Source: Streptomyces sp. NBC_01476 (GTDB lineage Bacteria > Actinomycetota > Actinomycetes > Streptomycetales > Streptomycetaceae). From it: 64,000 nucleotides of DNA. Shown here one piece after another: positions 12,301 through 18,459 of the stretch. Every line of letters begins with the position of its first letter. Position 1 is the first letter of the stretch. The stretch is from contig NZ_CP109446.1 in the NCBI RefSeq assembly GCF_036227265.1, forward strand, positions 4,671,501-4,735,500, read 5' to 3'. The position numbers were made by a program, and so were the translations under genes. The notes under the pieces are model-generated. The model had not been told where the DNA came from and searched no databases. It was given only the letters and a program-made list of their open reading frames with translations.

Positions 12301-14451
12301 TCCGGCTGGACCGAGGCCGACACCGGCAAGGTCGGCACCGACTCCCGCTGGTACAACCCCGCGACCGGCACCTTCATGAACAAGGACTCGGTGTCCTTGA
12401 ACCCGGTGCCCGACTCGGTGGAGGCCAACCCCTTCGTCTACGTCGACGACAACCCGCTCGACGGCACCGACCCCTCCGGCCACTGGGGCCTCGGCAGCCT
12501 CGTCCACAAGGCCACTCACGTCGTCAAGCACGCCGTCCACAAGGCGGTCTCGCACGCGACTGCCTTCGTCTATCACTACACGCCGCCGATCGTGCACAAG
12601 GTCGTCAAGGCGGTGAAGCGGAAGGTGCGCAAGGCCGTCAAGCAGGTCAGGGACGTCTACCACGCCACCGTGCGGCGAGCCACCCGGGTCTACCACTACG
12701 CGGCACGGAAAGTGAAGCGCGTCTACCACGCGGCCGTCCGCAAGGTCACCACCGCCTACCACGCGGTCAAACGCAAGGCCAAACGGGTGGTGGCCAAGGT
12801 CAAGAAGGCCGCCAAGGCCGTCGCGAAGAAGGCCAAGGCAGCCGTCCATACCGTCGCCAGCGCCACCCGCACCGCGTACAAGGCGACGGTGAAGGCGGCG
12901 AAGACCGCGGCCACGTACACGAAGAACCACGCGGCTTCGATCACGTCGTTCGTGGTGTCCACGGCGGTCTTTGCCGGCTGTGAGGCGGCCACGGTGGGGG
13001 TCGGCTCGATCGGGTGCGCCGCGGTCGCGGGTGCGGCGGGTTCGCTGGTCGAGCAGGGCTTCGCTTGCGCCGATCAGGGTGGTGCGGCGTGCAGTGCCGG
13101 GGCGTTCGCCGCTTCCGCGGTGACCGGCGCGGTCGCCGGCGCGGTGGGCGGGGCTCTCGGTTCGCTGGGTGGCAAGGTCCTCGGCAAGCTCGCCCCGAAG
13201 GCGTTGGAGGCTGTTGGCGGGCTGTTCGGCAAGGGCGCCACCGAGGCGGCCGAATCCGGCGTCGCGGACGCCACGGACGAAGCCGCCGCCGAGACGGAGG
13301 CAGCGGGGGCGCGGTCGGAGAGCGAAGGTTCCGGCTGCAGGACGGGAAGCCCGCACAGCTTCACCGGCAACACCCGCGTTCTGCTGGCCGGGGGCACGTC
13401 GAAACCGATCGACGAGGTGAAGGTCGGCGACACGATCGCCAACTCCGTGCCGGGCGAGGCGGGCACGCAGGAGCACAAGGTGACCGCGGTCATCGTCACC
13501 AGGACTGACCACGACTTCGTGGACCTGACGGTGAAGGCGCAGGGGGCGGTGCCGGCCGCGGTGTCGGCGCCGGTGAAGGTGTCGGTACGGGGCCGGGCGT
13601 CGGCAGCGGCGAAGACCATCGCCAAGGCGGCGGCGAAGAAGGCCGCATACGGGCTGGCGGCGTCCGCGGCGGTCCTCGCCACCCTCGGCGGCGTCCACCA
13701 CGCCAGCGATCACACGGCCCCGACGGCTGCGGTCTCCTCGGCGGCTGCCGTCCAGACCGGCCACCTGACGACGACGTTCCACCACCCCTTCTACGACGAG
13801 ACGCGAGCCGCTTTCGTCGACGCCCAGTACCTCCGAACCGGCGACACCCTCCAAACCCCCACCGGCACCGCCCAGATCACCGCCGTCCGCCTCTACCACG
13901 CCAACACCACCACCTACGACCTCACCATCGGCGACCTCCACACCTACTATGTGGAAGCTGGCACCACACCGATCCTCGTCCACAACTGCAACGAAGCTAT
14001 TGCAGCGGGACTGAAGTCTCGTGTCGACGCCCTGCACAAGCTCCTTCCCGAAGGTGCCCAAGGCCGACGGTCCACTGCGATAATTCGCGCGATGGATGGC
14101 GACGGCAATATGCATGACGTTGTGGGTTGGAGTGGTACAGCAAAGCGTGGGCTGGACCGGCTGATAAGGGAAGGGCTTCAGGGGGGAGAGGAGATGGCTG
14201 ACAGGACTGCGGGGGACGCTGAAACCAGCGCATTGGACCACATTCGCAGCAAAAATTGGACACCGGTAGCTGGTGCTGCGAACCGACCTGTCTGCCCCTG
14301 GTGCCAGAACTCGCTGTTCGATTCTTTCAGTGACTCGGTTGGCGCCGCGCGATTGGTTGGCCCAAGCGATGGGACGGCCATTCTTGGCAGAATTAGGTCT
14401 GCCCCTGGTGGTGGTCGATTGACAGGACAGAGTCAATTCGTCTGGGACTGA
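3400..14451 (+). CDS. Giant secreted RHS/YD-repeat polymorphic toxin with Hint domain and deaminase-like C-terminal tip
   Basis: About 3,683 residues. GTG 3400 is chosen because of the AGGGG site and because it gives a good signal peptide: Arg/Ser-rich 1-25, hydrophobic 26-41, AAA cleavage motif 44-46. Then follow a beta domain resembling DNRLRE carriers (about 378-555), an Fn3-like segment (557-660), the start of the RHS shell (from about 695), three LamG/concanavalin-like domains (about 903-1144, 1197-1414, 1946-2158) among dozens of YD repeats, and the RHS-core end motif RWYNPATGTFMNKD (about 2983) with NPLDGTDPSGHWG. A Lys/His-rich stretch (3031-3167) and an Ala/Gly hydrophobic stretch (3178-3265) precede a Hint domain (about 3313-3530) ending in LVHNC. 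The residue just before HSFTGNT, often Cys in such Hint domains, is Pro here; the nearest Cys is 3313. The tip (3531-3683) has DAE (3606-3608) and CPWC (3632-3635), the layout of zinc-dependent nucleoside/nucleic-acid deaminases. I infer autoproteolytic release of an antibacterial deaminase. Tip DNA is AT-richer than the shell, suggesting exchange. Confidence 0.9.
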   Translation: MRASFRGRSKSRSVRRSALRRGWLRITAMFAFVALAFMLATDQAAADGATLPALSMPSLSSLMSWANHPPHWNDIPRQQGGTAAGRSHRATAASTRAAGGAGHKPGKAPSELDAYQPYAKATPSGRSALVGGFSAKTSKRDAAASDATTTVYDNADGTRTRRVSQSPVNYRDGKGTWRPIDTKVRRGSDGRLHEAANSVEVDFAAKSSDSALASFRPDAQHRVSYGLRGAAKVTGTVAGSEVTYTAALPQTDLVLSPSATGVKESVVLHSAQAANSWTFPLSPHGLTPVQVKDGSIELRDAAGKVAVRIPRAYAYDSKVDRRSGDPTTTYAVTYRLIHDGSGTALRVTLDPSWLHDPARVFPVTVDPTLVTPPEIVDGWTTTYAESGNDGDHSFEQTVKVGSYDSGTHSANSFVNHWYGGWDGSGVTVTKASLHLFDTWASTCTAERFDVALVTSAWTPTGVTTYPGPSKGASIGNLTVSVPHACANNASDRSVGDWVEVPLTTASIQGWVNGTTPDYGLAVYADTTDNLHWKQFGSFSDPGLGPYIDVTYTGTTPPQVYQQYPNNNADAYTTTPELTAWSGGANSQANTTTKYDFQIVDNTGTKVVDSGLLATGDWTVPAGKLTWGQTYEWTVQSYDAGLYSAATWYALSVEVPQPLITSGLSQNSSDHGFDASIGNYTTDDTDASISVVGPGLDVDRSYNSRDPRWTGAFGTGWSSVFDARATEQYNTAGAIVSNVVTYPDGSQVGFGKNGDGSYAPPSGRFATFKAVTGGYSLTDKDATVYAFTQSLGSGAYGISSVTDADGHALTFLWSGGHITTMTSVTSSRALHLTWQTPTGASAAHISSIATDLVDSAVPTSAQTWIYGYTGDQLTSVCSPISTTKCTTYGYTAGSQYQNASLDLGPHAMWPMSEASGTAGKDAVPANQGADNLVYSNVTYGAAGPMAGSTATAIGFNGSSSYATLPFDMGNNTDSGALSLWFKTSAGPGVLYSYASQPVTAGDSPGAYTPAAYVGTDGKLKAEFWNSGGIAPMSTSASVADGKWHHMVMSAAGNSQTLYLDGAKVGSLSGTIGIQPGLAFGKNQPYNTLGAGFLGGKWPDEPNSSTTDPTGKATYFNGQIADAAWYDRPLVAADVTALRNFGTHPAALLSSTIRPSGKTYHTMTYDPATTTLTQLTDENGGVWKLGAPTVAGSSQTYRSAVLGGAPATYFRLGEAAGASAAVDETRGGNGTYNAVTLGTTGPFSDQKAATFNGTSSYVKVPDTVTGATAASAELWFKTTHGTAILLNSQSAAIGGTVSSTTPQLWIGSDNKLHGGFSTTAGSVQLGTTGTVTDGKWHHVLLSATPTAQTLYLDGVQAATKTGTAGLSNAARSTAYIGAGTTGAGWTGLTSGTVAYFNGSLAEVAMYRTALTAQDAESHFEAGQNSTGLLPVETVKVTSPPPYSAVTTYTYDLDNNERELSETDGLGYTTSFGYDTGGFEHTVVDPNGAMTVTGHDVRGNIVSSTTCQDQAANRCSTEYYTYYPDDTTAQLTTADPRNDVLLTERDGRSASATDPTYLTTHTYDADGDETAVTTPPVAGFPNGRTESTVYSDGTSAYPAADSGTVPKGLPVRSTTPGGAVSSIAYLHTGDVAATTDPLGLVTSYTYDGLGQVLTKKVVSDTYPAGLTTAYAYDAAGQVYRETDPPITDRASGAIHQAVSTTLFDADGDVTSQTVADATGGDAPRTETQTYDQYDQVSTDSDANKAAGLPNGNTTTYTYDHSGNKLSEVTSSGTTTQYTYDDDGHLLTQGIMYTGDPVNPQPAKLLVESSRAYDPAGRLASITDAMGNTTAYTYTDNGLTAKVTRTSADGTGSSVLTANTFDAAGNELSETTDNGATVTNFTVDAASRTTTTTVDPTGANRTTTVSYTPDDMVATETDSDTTGNRTTTANTYDAASDQLSESISGDSSGHPSGWWKLDQTSGSTVDDSSGTGNTGSVGSGVTWSGGAATFSGTSGPNSLIATNGPVLDTTASYSVSAWVDLTDASAFRTFVAQGGTNRASFYLQYNPGANAYRFHIANSDVTSPSAFYDAQATAPAALNTWTHLVGVFDASTGAMRLYINGAPAASATDPTPWTGTGPLTIGGTRTAGGATSDAVAGSESNVQVYPRALSAADITKLYGNGRTGGTVGSSTAQVTKWTYDKRGLPKSMTDADVQTTDYDYDEAGNLAVTTAPAVQVETNGGTPSTQRPVTTSGFNTYGEAVEEVDPNGAQTTTVYDPNGNKVSETLPPYTPAGSSTPLTATSSWEYDSDGNQVSSTTPKNETTHTLFDQLGDVAQTTAADGSVTHATYDANGEQLSITDANGAVSQATYDYLGRQKTSTTLERYPSARTLTTTNSYAPTTGNPYGAYLSSTTSPGGVSTTYGYNRVGETTSVTDGAANTTQYSYDYQGDLTRTTEADNTYSTTEYDASGRPVSSEQYDATGKLLMGSSQVYDGVGNVLASTDANQHTTHFTYDAAGTVTQQVEPVDATHSITTGFGYDASGNQTRFTDGRGNSWYYTYTPWGQQETARAPATADYSSAADSTTTNVYDLDGQLVSSTQPGGVATAMSYDAVGNLKTASGSGADAATATRSFSYDGDGQVKSASTGEAGLAGARDHQAATSEFFGYDDRGDLLSASGSAGSSSFTYNDDSSPLTRTDAAGTTSYGYDTAGRLSTLNDASSGTQLTYGYNALEQVSSIKYGSTGQTRTYTYDTAHRLKSDTLVQGASTLSGITYGYDNNGNLTSKNTVGVAGASNNAYTYDQSDRLASWNNGATTTNYSYDASGNRVQVGANVYTYDARDQITSDGVHSYAYSARGTMTTDTSTADGAVHYTTDAFGNQITAADHSYTLDAVGRNITDSDAADLTSRTFQYSGADNTIASDGNYTYSYDPSGGLTGVNAGSSPGSGLLAVTDAHNDVVGTFASGATSLSGSATYDPLGNVTATAGVMGRLGFQSGWTEADTGKVGTDSRWYNPATGTFMNKDSVSLNPVPDSVEANPFVYVDDNPLDGTDPSGHWGLGSLVHKATHVVKHAVHKAVSHATAFVYHYTPPIVHKVVKAVKRKVRKAVKQVRDVYHATVRRATRVYHYAARKVKRVYHAAVRKVTTAYHAVKRKAKRVVAKVKKAAKAVAKKAKAAVHTVASATRTAYKATVKAAKTAATYTKNHAASITSFVVSTAVFAGCEAATVGVGSIGCAAVAGAAGSLVEQGFACADQGGAACSAGAFAASAVTGAVAGAVGGALGSLGGKVLGKLAPKALEAVGGLFGKGATEAAESGVADATDEAAAETEAAGARSESEGSGCRTGSPHSFTGNTRVLLAGGTSKPIDEVKVGDTIANSVPGEAGTQEHKVTAVIVTRTDHDFVDLTVKAQGAVPAAVSAPVKVSVRGRASAAAKTIAKAAAKKAAYGLAASAAVLATLGGVHHASDHTAPTAAVSSAAAVQTGHLTTTFHHPFYDETRAAFVDAQYLRTGDTLQTPTGTAQITAVRLYHANTTTYDLTIGDLHTYYVEAGTTPILVHNCNEAIAAGLKSRVDALHKLLPEGAQGRRSTAIIRAMDGDGNMHDVVGWSGTAKRGLDRLIREGLQGGEEMADRTAGDAETSALDHIRSKNWTPVAGAANRPVCPWCQNSLFDSFSDSVGAARLVGPSDGTAILGRIRSAPGGGRLTGQSQFVWD

Positions 14452-14463
14452 CAGGAAGTGCCA

Positions 14464-15042
14464 ATGTTTGATCGGGAGTACGCAGCAGGAGCCATCGAAA
14501 GCCTCGATTCTCAGCGCCGAGGTCAGGTGGCAACTGCGTGCCTGGCTCGTGTAGCTGGATTGCTGGATGACGACAGAATTGTCGCAGAATTCCGTAGCGT
14601 GACGATTCTGGTCCGGGATATTCGGGACTATGCGATTAGCCGCGCAATGGGACATGATGAAGTTGTCCCTGCGGCGCTAAGTCGGGGTATTCGAGACTTT
14701 CTTGGCCCAGACGACGACCCAGTCGAGGAGCTTCCCGGATGGGGGGCCTGGGTCATGGATATCGCTTCCTTGGCTGACTACGTATTGCGCACCTGGGGCG
14801 CCCCAGAGGCGAGCAGTAAGAATTGCTTTAACGTACTACTTGCTTCTTATTCCATTGCGGGCTTCCTGGAGGATGAAGCCGAAGGATCGGGAGTCATCGG
14901 TCTGGCTCATGGGGAATTTCAAAAGCAAATGGAAGACCTATCTGTTGCTCTTCATGATGGAACTTGGGCCAACTTGATCGAGGGATCGCAGATGCTTAGT
15001 GAGACTTATCTTCGATGGTTTCAGTTGGTGGAATCGCAGTAG
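14464..15042 (+). CDS. Probable immunity protein for the RHS deaminase tip
   Basis: 192 residues, soluble, acidic, mostly helical in appearance. It starts 12 bases after the toxin stop. ATG 14464 is preferred over GTG 14458 because AGGAAG lies 5 nt before it. No family was recognised. The assignment rests on position (the gene directly after a polymorphic toxin tip is normally its cognate immunity gene), size, lack of export signal and the same AT-rich composition as the toxin tip, which suggests both moved together. It would bind and block the deaminase in the cytosol of the producer. It could be an unrelated cargo gene, but context makes that less likely. Confidence 0.65.
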   Translation: MFDREYAAGAIESLDSQRRGQVATACLARVAGLLDDDRIVAEFRSVTILVRDIRDYAISRAMGHDEVVPAALSRGIRDFLGPDDDPVEELPGWGAWVMDIASLADYVLRTWGAPEASSKNCFNVLLASYSIAGFLEDEAEGSGVIGLAHGEFQKQMEDLSVALHDGTWANLIEGSQMLSETYLRWFQLVESQ

Positions 15043-15243
15043 TCGTCTGGGGCGGGCGATGGTCCAGGCCCGGAGGAGTGAGACCCGTGTGAATGCTTCA
15101 CTCCCGAGCGCGGGCGATCGAGGCGCGCACGTCCGATGGAAAGGTGGCCCTGGTCGTCCGTACAGGACGCCTTGGTGCGCCTTGGTGGCCCACCGCCTCG
15201 GACGGCCTCGGATGTGCCGTCCGGTGTCAGTCGGCGAATGGAG

Positions 15244-15672
15244 TGACCCCCGAAATTCCGACACCTGGGCGCTGGATGATTGGTCATCCAGGGGAAGTGA
15301 TCCAAGGTGGCAAGGCGGAAGAGCTACCTCGAAGAGTTCAAGCGGGACGCGGTGGACCTGGTGCGCTCCTCGAAGGACCGGACCCTCACCGACATCGCCC
15401 ACAGCTTGGGCATTCATCTGGAGACTCTGCGCAACTGGGTCCGCGATGACGAAGCTCGGGTCCGAGCGGCGGACGGCGGGGGTGAGGCCGGCATGACCCC
15501 TGATGAGAAGGAAGAGCTCAAGCGCTTGAGGCGGGAGAACGCCCGTCTGAAGGAGGACAACGAGATCCTCCGGAAAGCCGCCGCCTATTTCGCGCGGGAG
15601 ACGACACGGTGATCCGCTTCCGTTTCGTCGATGAGCACCGGAACGCCCACAGGGTGAAGCGGATGTGCGGTA
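15244..15672 (+). mobile_element. IS3-family element remnant (left end plus orfA)
   Basis: The left terminal sequence starts at TGACCCCCGAAATTCC (15244), a typical IS3-type end of actinomycetes. It carries orfA and the first codons of orfB. No matching right end (its reverse complement) was found downstream, so the element has lost most of orfB and its right terminus at about 15672. Confidence 0.65.
15307..15612 (+). CDS. IS3-family transposase OrfA (of a truncated element)
   Basis: 101 residues from GTG 15307: ARRKSYLEEFKRDAVDLV, a helix-turn-helix (TDIAHSLGIHLETLRNWV), then the leucine-zipper-like tail LKRLRRENARLKEDNEILRKAAAYFARE usual for IS3 OrfA. Full length. OrfA binds the element ends and normally joins OrfB by a frameshift. 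OrfB is truncated here, so this element should not be able to move on its own. The stop overlaps the GTG start of the orfB fragment. Confidence 0.85.
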   Translation: MARRKSYLEEFKRDAVDLVRSSKDRTLTDIAHSLGIHLETLRNWVRDDEARVRAADGGGEAGMTPDEKEELKRLRRENARLKEDNEILRKAAAYFARETTR

Positions 15673-15717
15673 AAGAAGTGCCGGTCCTCACTGCGGACCT
15701 TGAACCCCGCGGGTCCT
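15609..15717 (+). pseudogene. IS3-family OrfB, only the first ~20 codons kept
   Basis: VIRFRFVDEHRNAHRVKRMCG matches the usual N-terminus of IS3 OrfB (IRFRFVDEHR..VKRMC), then the sequence becomes unrelated and stops at 15717. The integrase core (DDE) is absent. The break is at about 15672. Confidence 0.7.
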
Positions 15718-15799
15718 GAGGGAGCTCTTGACGGCAGTAGCTGACGGCAACACGGTTGGGTGGCGGAGTCCCTTCGTCAGCGAGCCCAACCTCTAGATC
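15673..15799. other. Unassigned spacer holding a TGACGGCA direct repeat
   Basis: A short stretch between the IS3 remnant and the IS4-type element. It contains one copy of a 24-bp repeat (15729-15752) also found at 22469, and the 10-bp target copy CCTCTAGATC (15790-15799) next to the IS4 element. Confidence 0.5.
15729..15752 (+). repeat. 24-bp direct repeat, copy 1 (TGACGGCA module)
   Basis: Identical over 24 bases to 22469-22492. It is made of two TGACGGCA half-sites separated by GTAGC and ending AACA. A related site (spacer ACGG) is at about 23816-23838. It may be a recombination or integration scar; function not known. Confidence 0.6.
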
Positions 15800-17299
15800 C
15801 AACGCCGTTCAGTTAGGGCGGGCTGGGTGGTGTCAAGGATTGGCTGTGAGCATGTTGATGCTGATGGTGGCTTTGTAGGTGGTCCGGTCGATGGCGGGTC
15901 CGCGTGCGTTGTACTTGGAGATCGCTCGTTTGACGATGCGGTCTTTTGTGCGGACCCGCCGCTGGGGCAGGAGCTGGGCCAGGACGTTGCGTCCGATGAC
16001 TCCGACAAGGTCGATGGCGGTGTCGGCGATGATGCCGGCTGCCAGGACGAGCTGGTCGCGGGCGCAGGACAGTGCGGTGGTGAAGCCGGCCCGGTCCGGA
16101 TCGGTGCCCGGGACGCTGTCGGTGGCGTCGGTCATCGCGGTCCGCAGTACCTGGTAGGCGGTCAGGAGAGCCCAGACCTCCTGCTCGACCCCGGTCGGGG
16201 TGCGGGCCCGCAGGACGCGTCCGCCCAGGATCGTGGTCTTCAGCTCCGCGTAGGTTGTCTCGGTCTCCCAGCGTTCGTGGTAGAGCCGGATGAGCTCACC
16301 GGCCGGGTGGGCTGCGGGGTCGGTGAGCGTGGTCAGCAGCCGGTAGTGGCCGGTGCGGGTGCTGTGGGCGGTGCGGATGGTGATCTCGGCGTCGATGACG
16401 CGGACGGTCAGCGCACCGATCCGGGCCAGTACCGAGCCGTCGCGGCAGCGGGCCACCGGTGGCAGGTTCCGCCCGGATTTGCAGCGGACCAGCAGTTCGG
16501 TGCCGGTGGCGGCCAACTGGTTCAGCAGTGCCGCGGCGGAGAAGTTCCGGTCGCCCAGCAGCAGCATGCCCGCCCGCAGGTGCCCCGCCAGGCGGCGGGT
16601 GTATTCCAGTTCACCGGTCGTGGCCGGGCCGAACACGGCCCCGATCACCGACCGGGTCCCGCAGGCCACCAGCGCGACCAGACGCAGTTGCGGGTATCCC
16701 GAGATTCCGTTGCCGAGACGCTGCCGGGTGAACACCGCCAGGTTGGCCGGACAGTCCGGGACGGGCAGCAGGGTACCGTCAACCGCCACCACCCTCAGTC
16801 CCCGCCACCACCCGGCCGCAGCAGCCGTGGCCGCAGGGCCGCTCACCAGGTCGAACAGTGCTTTCATCGGCGCCTGACCCAGCCGCTGGCGGGCTTGGCG
16901 AAGAGCACTGCCGCTGGGCCGGACCAGCGGCAGGTCCGCCAGCCCGGCGCACAGCCGGTCGAAGACCTGCCCGTATCCCAGCCCGGTGAACAGCGCTCCG
17001 GCCAGCAGCAGGTACACCGTGACCCGGGCCGGCACCAGCCGGACCCTGGACTGCACCGCACCGGTCTGCGCCAGCACCTCGTCGACCATCTCGAAGGGCA
17101 CGATCCGGGTCAGCTCACCGATGTGCCCCGGCGCGAACACCCCGGCCGCTACCCCGAACCTCTCTGATATGGCAGCCTGTTCCAACAGCGGAGCTCCTGT
17201 AGTGAGGATGTCTTGGAGGACAGACCTCTTTTACAGCAGCTCCGCTGCCTCGTTCACCAGCCTTGACGAACCGCCTCCACACCTAACTGAACGGCGTTG
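15800..17299 (-). mobile_element. Intact IS4-type insertion sequence
   Basis: It is bounded by an 18-bp inverted repeat, CAACGCCGTTCAGTTAGG at 15800-15817 and its complement at 17282-17299. One transposase gene fills it on the minus strand. The left flank is CCTCTAGATC (15790-15799). The right flank begins CCTCTAG (17300-17306), and the rest of the duplicate (CTAGATC) is found at 21249-21255 because later elements landed in it. Confidence 0.85.
15833..17185 (-). CDS. IS4-family DDE transposase
   Basis: 450 residues, full length for the family. N-terminal helical domain, then the DDE core: first Asp in VVAVDGTLLPVPD (about 144), second in LLLGDRNF (about 221), and the Glu in the YHERWETETTYAELK motif (about 318), the YREK-like signature of IS4 enzymes. 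No frameshift or stop, so it looks able to work. It sits within its inverted repeats. Other plus-strand frames here are shadows. Confidence 0.93.
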   Translation of the reverse strand: MEQAAISERFGVAAGVFAPGHIGELTRIVPFEMVDEVLAQTGAVQSRVRLVPARVTVYLLLAGALFTGLGYGQVFDRLCAGLADLPLVRPSGSALRQARQRLGQAPMKALFDLVSGPAATAAAAGWWRGLRVVAVDGTLLPVPDCPANLAVFTRQRLGNGISGYPQLRLVALVACGTRSVIGAVFGPATTGELEYTRRLAGHLRAGMLLLGDRNFSAAALLNQLAATGTELLVRCKSGRNLPPVARCRDGSVLARIGALTVRVIDAEITIRTAHSTRTGHYRLLTTLTDPAAHPAGELIRLYHERWETETTYAELKTTILGGRVLRARTPTGVEQEVWALLTAYQVLRTAMTDATDSVPGTDPDRAGFTTALSCARDQLVLAAGIIADTAIDLVGVIGRNVLAQLLPQRRVRTKDRIVKRAISKYNARGPAIDRTTYKATISINMLTANP

Positions 17300-17302
17300 C
17301 CT

Positions 17303-18436
17303 CTAGTGTCGCGTGAATGAAGTCCTTGGACGGTGGCTGGAAGTGCGGTTGAATGGCGTATGCCTGTCGCCCTGCCGTTGGCCGTCGCCAATGCGGACCG
17401 TGAGGTCTTGCGTTCGTGGGTCCGCTCGCCGTCGTCCCCGTCGGGGCTGGTGACGCGGGCCCGGATCGTGCTCCTTGCCGCGGAGGGCGCCTCGAACACC
17501 GAGATCGCGCGGCGGTTGGAGCTGTCCCGGCAGACGGTCGTCACCTGGCGGGGCCGGTACCGTTCGGCCGGCCTTGCCGGGCTGGAGGACCGGCCGCGGT
17601 CGGGCCGGCCCGGCACGGTGGACGAGGCCGAAGTGGTGGTGCGGACCCTGGAGGGTCCGCCGGACCGGCTCGGCGTGACCCACTGGTCGTCCCGGCTGCT
17701 CGGCGCCGAACTGGGTCTGTCCAACGTCGCGGTGGCCAAGGTGTGGCGGAAGTGGAAGATCCAGCCCTGGCGGAGCGAGACGTTCAAGTTCTCCACCGAC
17801 CCGGAACTCGAGGCGAAGGTCCGCGATGTGGTGGGGCTGTATCTGGCCCCGCCGGAGAAAGCGGTGGTGGTCTGCGTCGATGAGAAATCGCAGATCCAGG
17901 CGCTGGACCGGACAGCGCCGATGCTGCCGGTGCGGCCAGGGCTGGCCGAGCGCCGCACCCACGACTACGTCCGCCACGGCACCACCACGCTGTTCGCGGC
18001 CCTGGAGGTCGCCACCGGGAAGATCACCGCGGACGCCTGTTACGACCGGCACCGCAACGACGAGTTCCTCCGCTTCCTCAAGCAGGTCGCCAAAGCCCAC
18101 CCGAGGGTGAAACTGCACGTGGTCGCCGACAACTACGCCACCCACAAGCACCCCCGCGTGAAGGCCTGGCTGGCGAAGAACCCCCGGATCACCCTGCACT
18201 TCACCCCCACCTCCTGCTCGTGGCTGAACCTGGTGGAGATCTTCTTCGGCATCATCACCCGCCAGGCCATACGCCGCGGCACCTTCACTTCCGTCCCCGA
18301 CCTCACCGACGCCATCCGCCGCTACATCGACGCCTACAACGACCGCTGTCAGCCCTTCGCATGGACCAAAACCGCCGACGAAATCCTCGAACACGCCACA
18401 CCTAAACGTCCAAGGACTTCATTCACGCGACACTAG
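17303..18436 (+). mobile_element. Intact IS630-family element inserted in a CTAG site
   Basis: A perfect 30-bp inverted repeat, 17303-17332 against 18407-18436, reading CTAGTGTCGCGTGAATGAAG inward. IS630 elements duplicate TA, and the TA inside CTAG at each end fits. The target was the right-hand duplicate made by the IS4 element. Confidence 0.88.
17360..18436 (+). CDS. IS630-family DDE transposase
   Basis: 358 residues from ATG 17360 (an earlier in-frame GTG at 17333 is possible but lies just inside the terminal repeat). The N-terminal helix-turn-helix region has SNTEIARRLELSRQTVVTWRGRY and the GLEDRPRSGRP linker. The DDE core shows VVVCVDEKSQ (D), HVVADNYATH (D) and SWLNLVEIFFG (E). The last codons lie inside the right terminal repeat, and the stop TAG is part of the CTAG target, so translation ends exactly at the element boundary. 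Intact. Confidence 0.93.
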   Translation: MPVALPLAVANADREVLRSWVRSPSSPSGLVTRARIVLLAAEGASNTEIARRLELSRQTVVTWRGRYRSAGLAGLEDRPRSGRPGTVDEAEVVVRTLEGPPDRLGVTHWSSRLLGAELGLSNVAVAKVWRKWKIQPWRSETFKFSTDPELEAKVRDVVGLYLAPPEKAVVVCVDEKSQIQALDRTAPMLPVRPGLAERRTHDYVRHGTTTLFAALEVATGKITADACYDRHRNDEFLRFLKQVAKAHPRVKLHVVADNYATHKHPRVKAWLAKNPRITLHFTPTSCSWLNLVEIFFGIITRQAIRRGTFTSVPDLTDAIRRYIDAYNDRCQPFAWTKTADEILEHATPKRPRTSFTRH

Positions 18437-18459
18437 TACTACAGGGCTAGATTCTGATC

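Noticed and set aside
12232..14655. Minus-strand open frame of about 800 codons over the RHS end
   Set aside because: Shadow of the RHS/Hint coding strand; no domain could be recognised.
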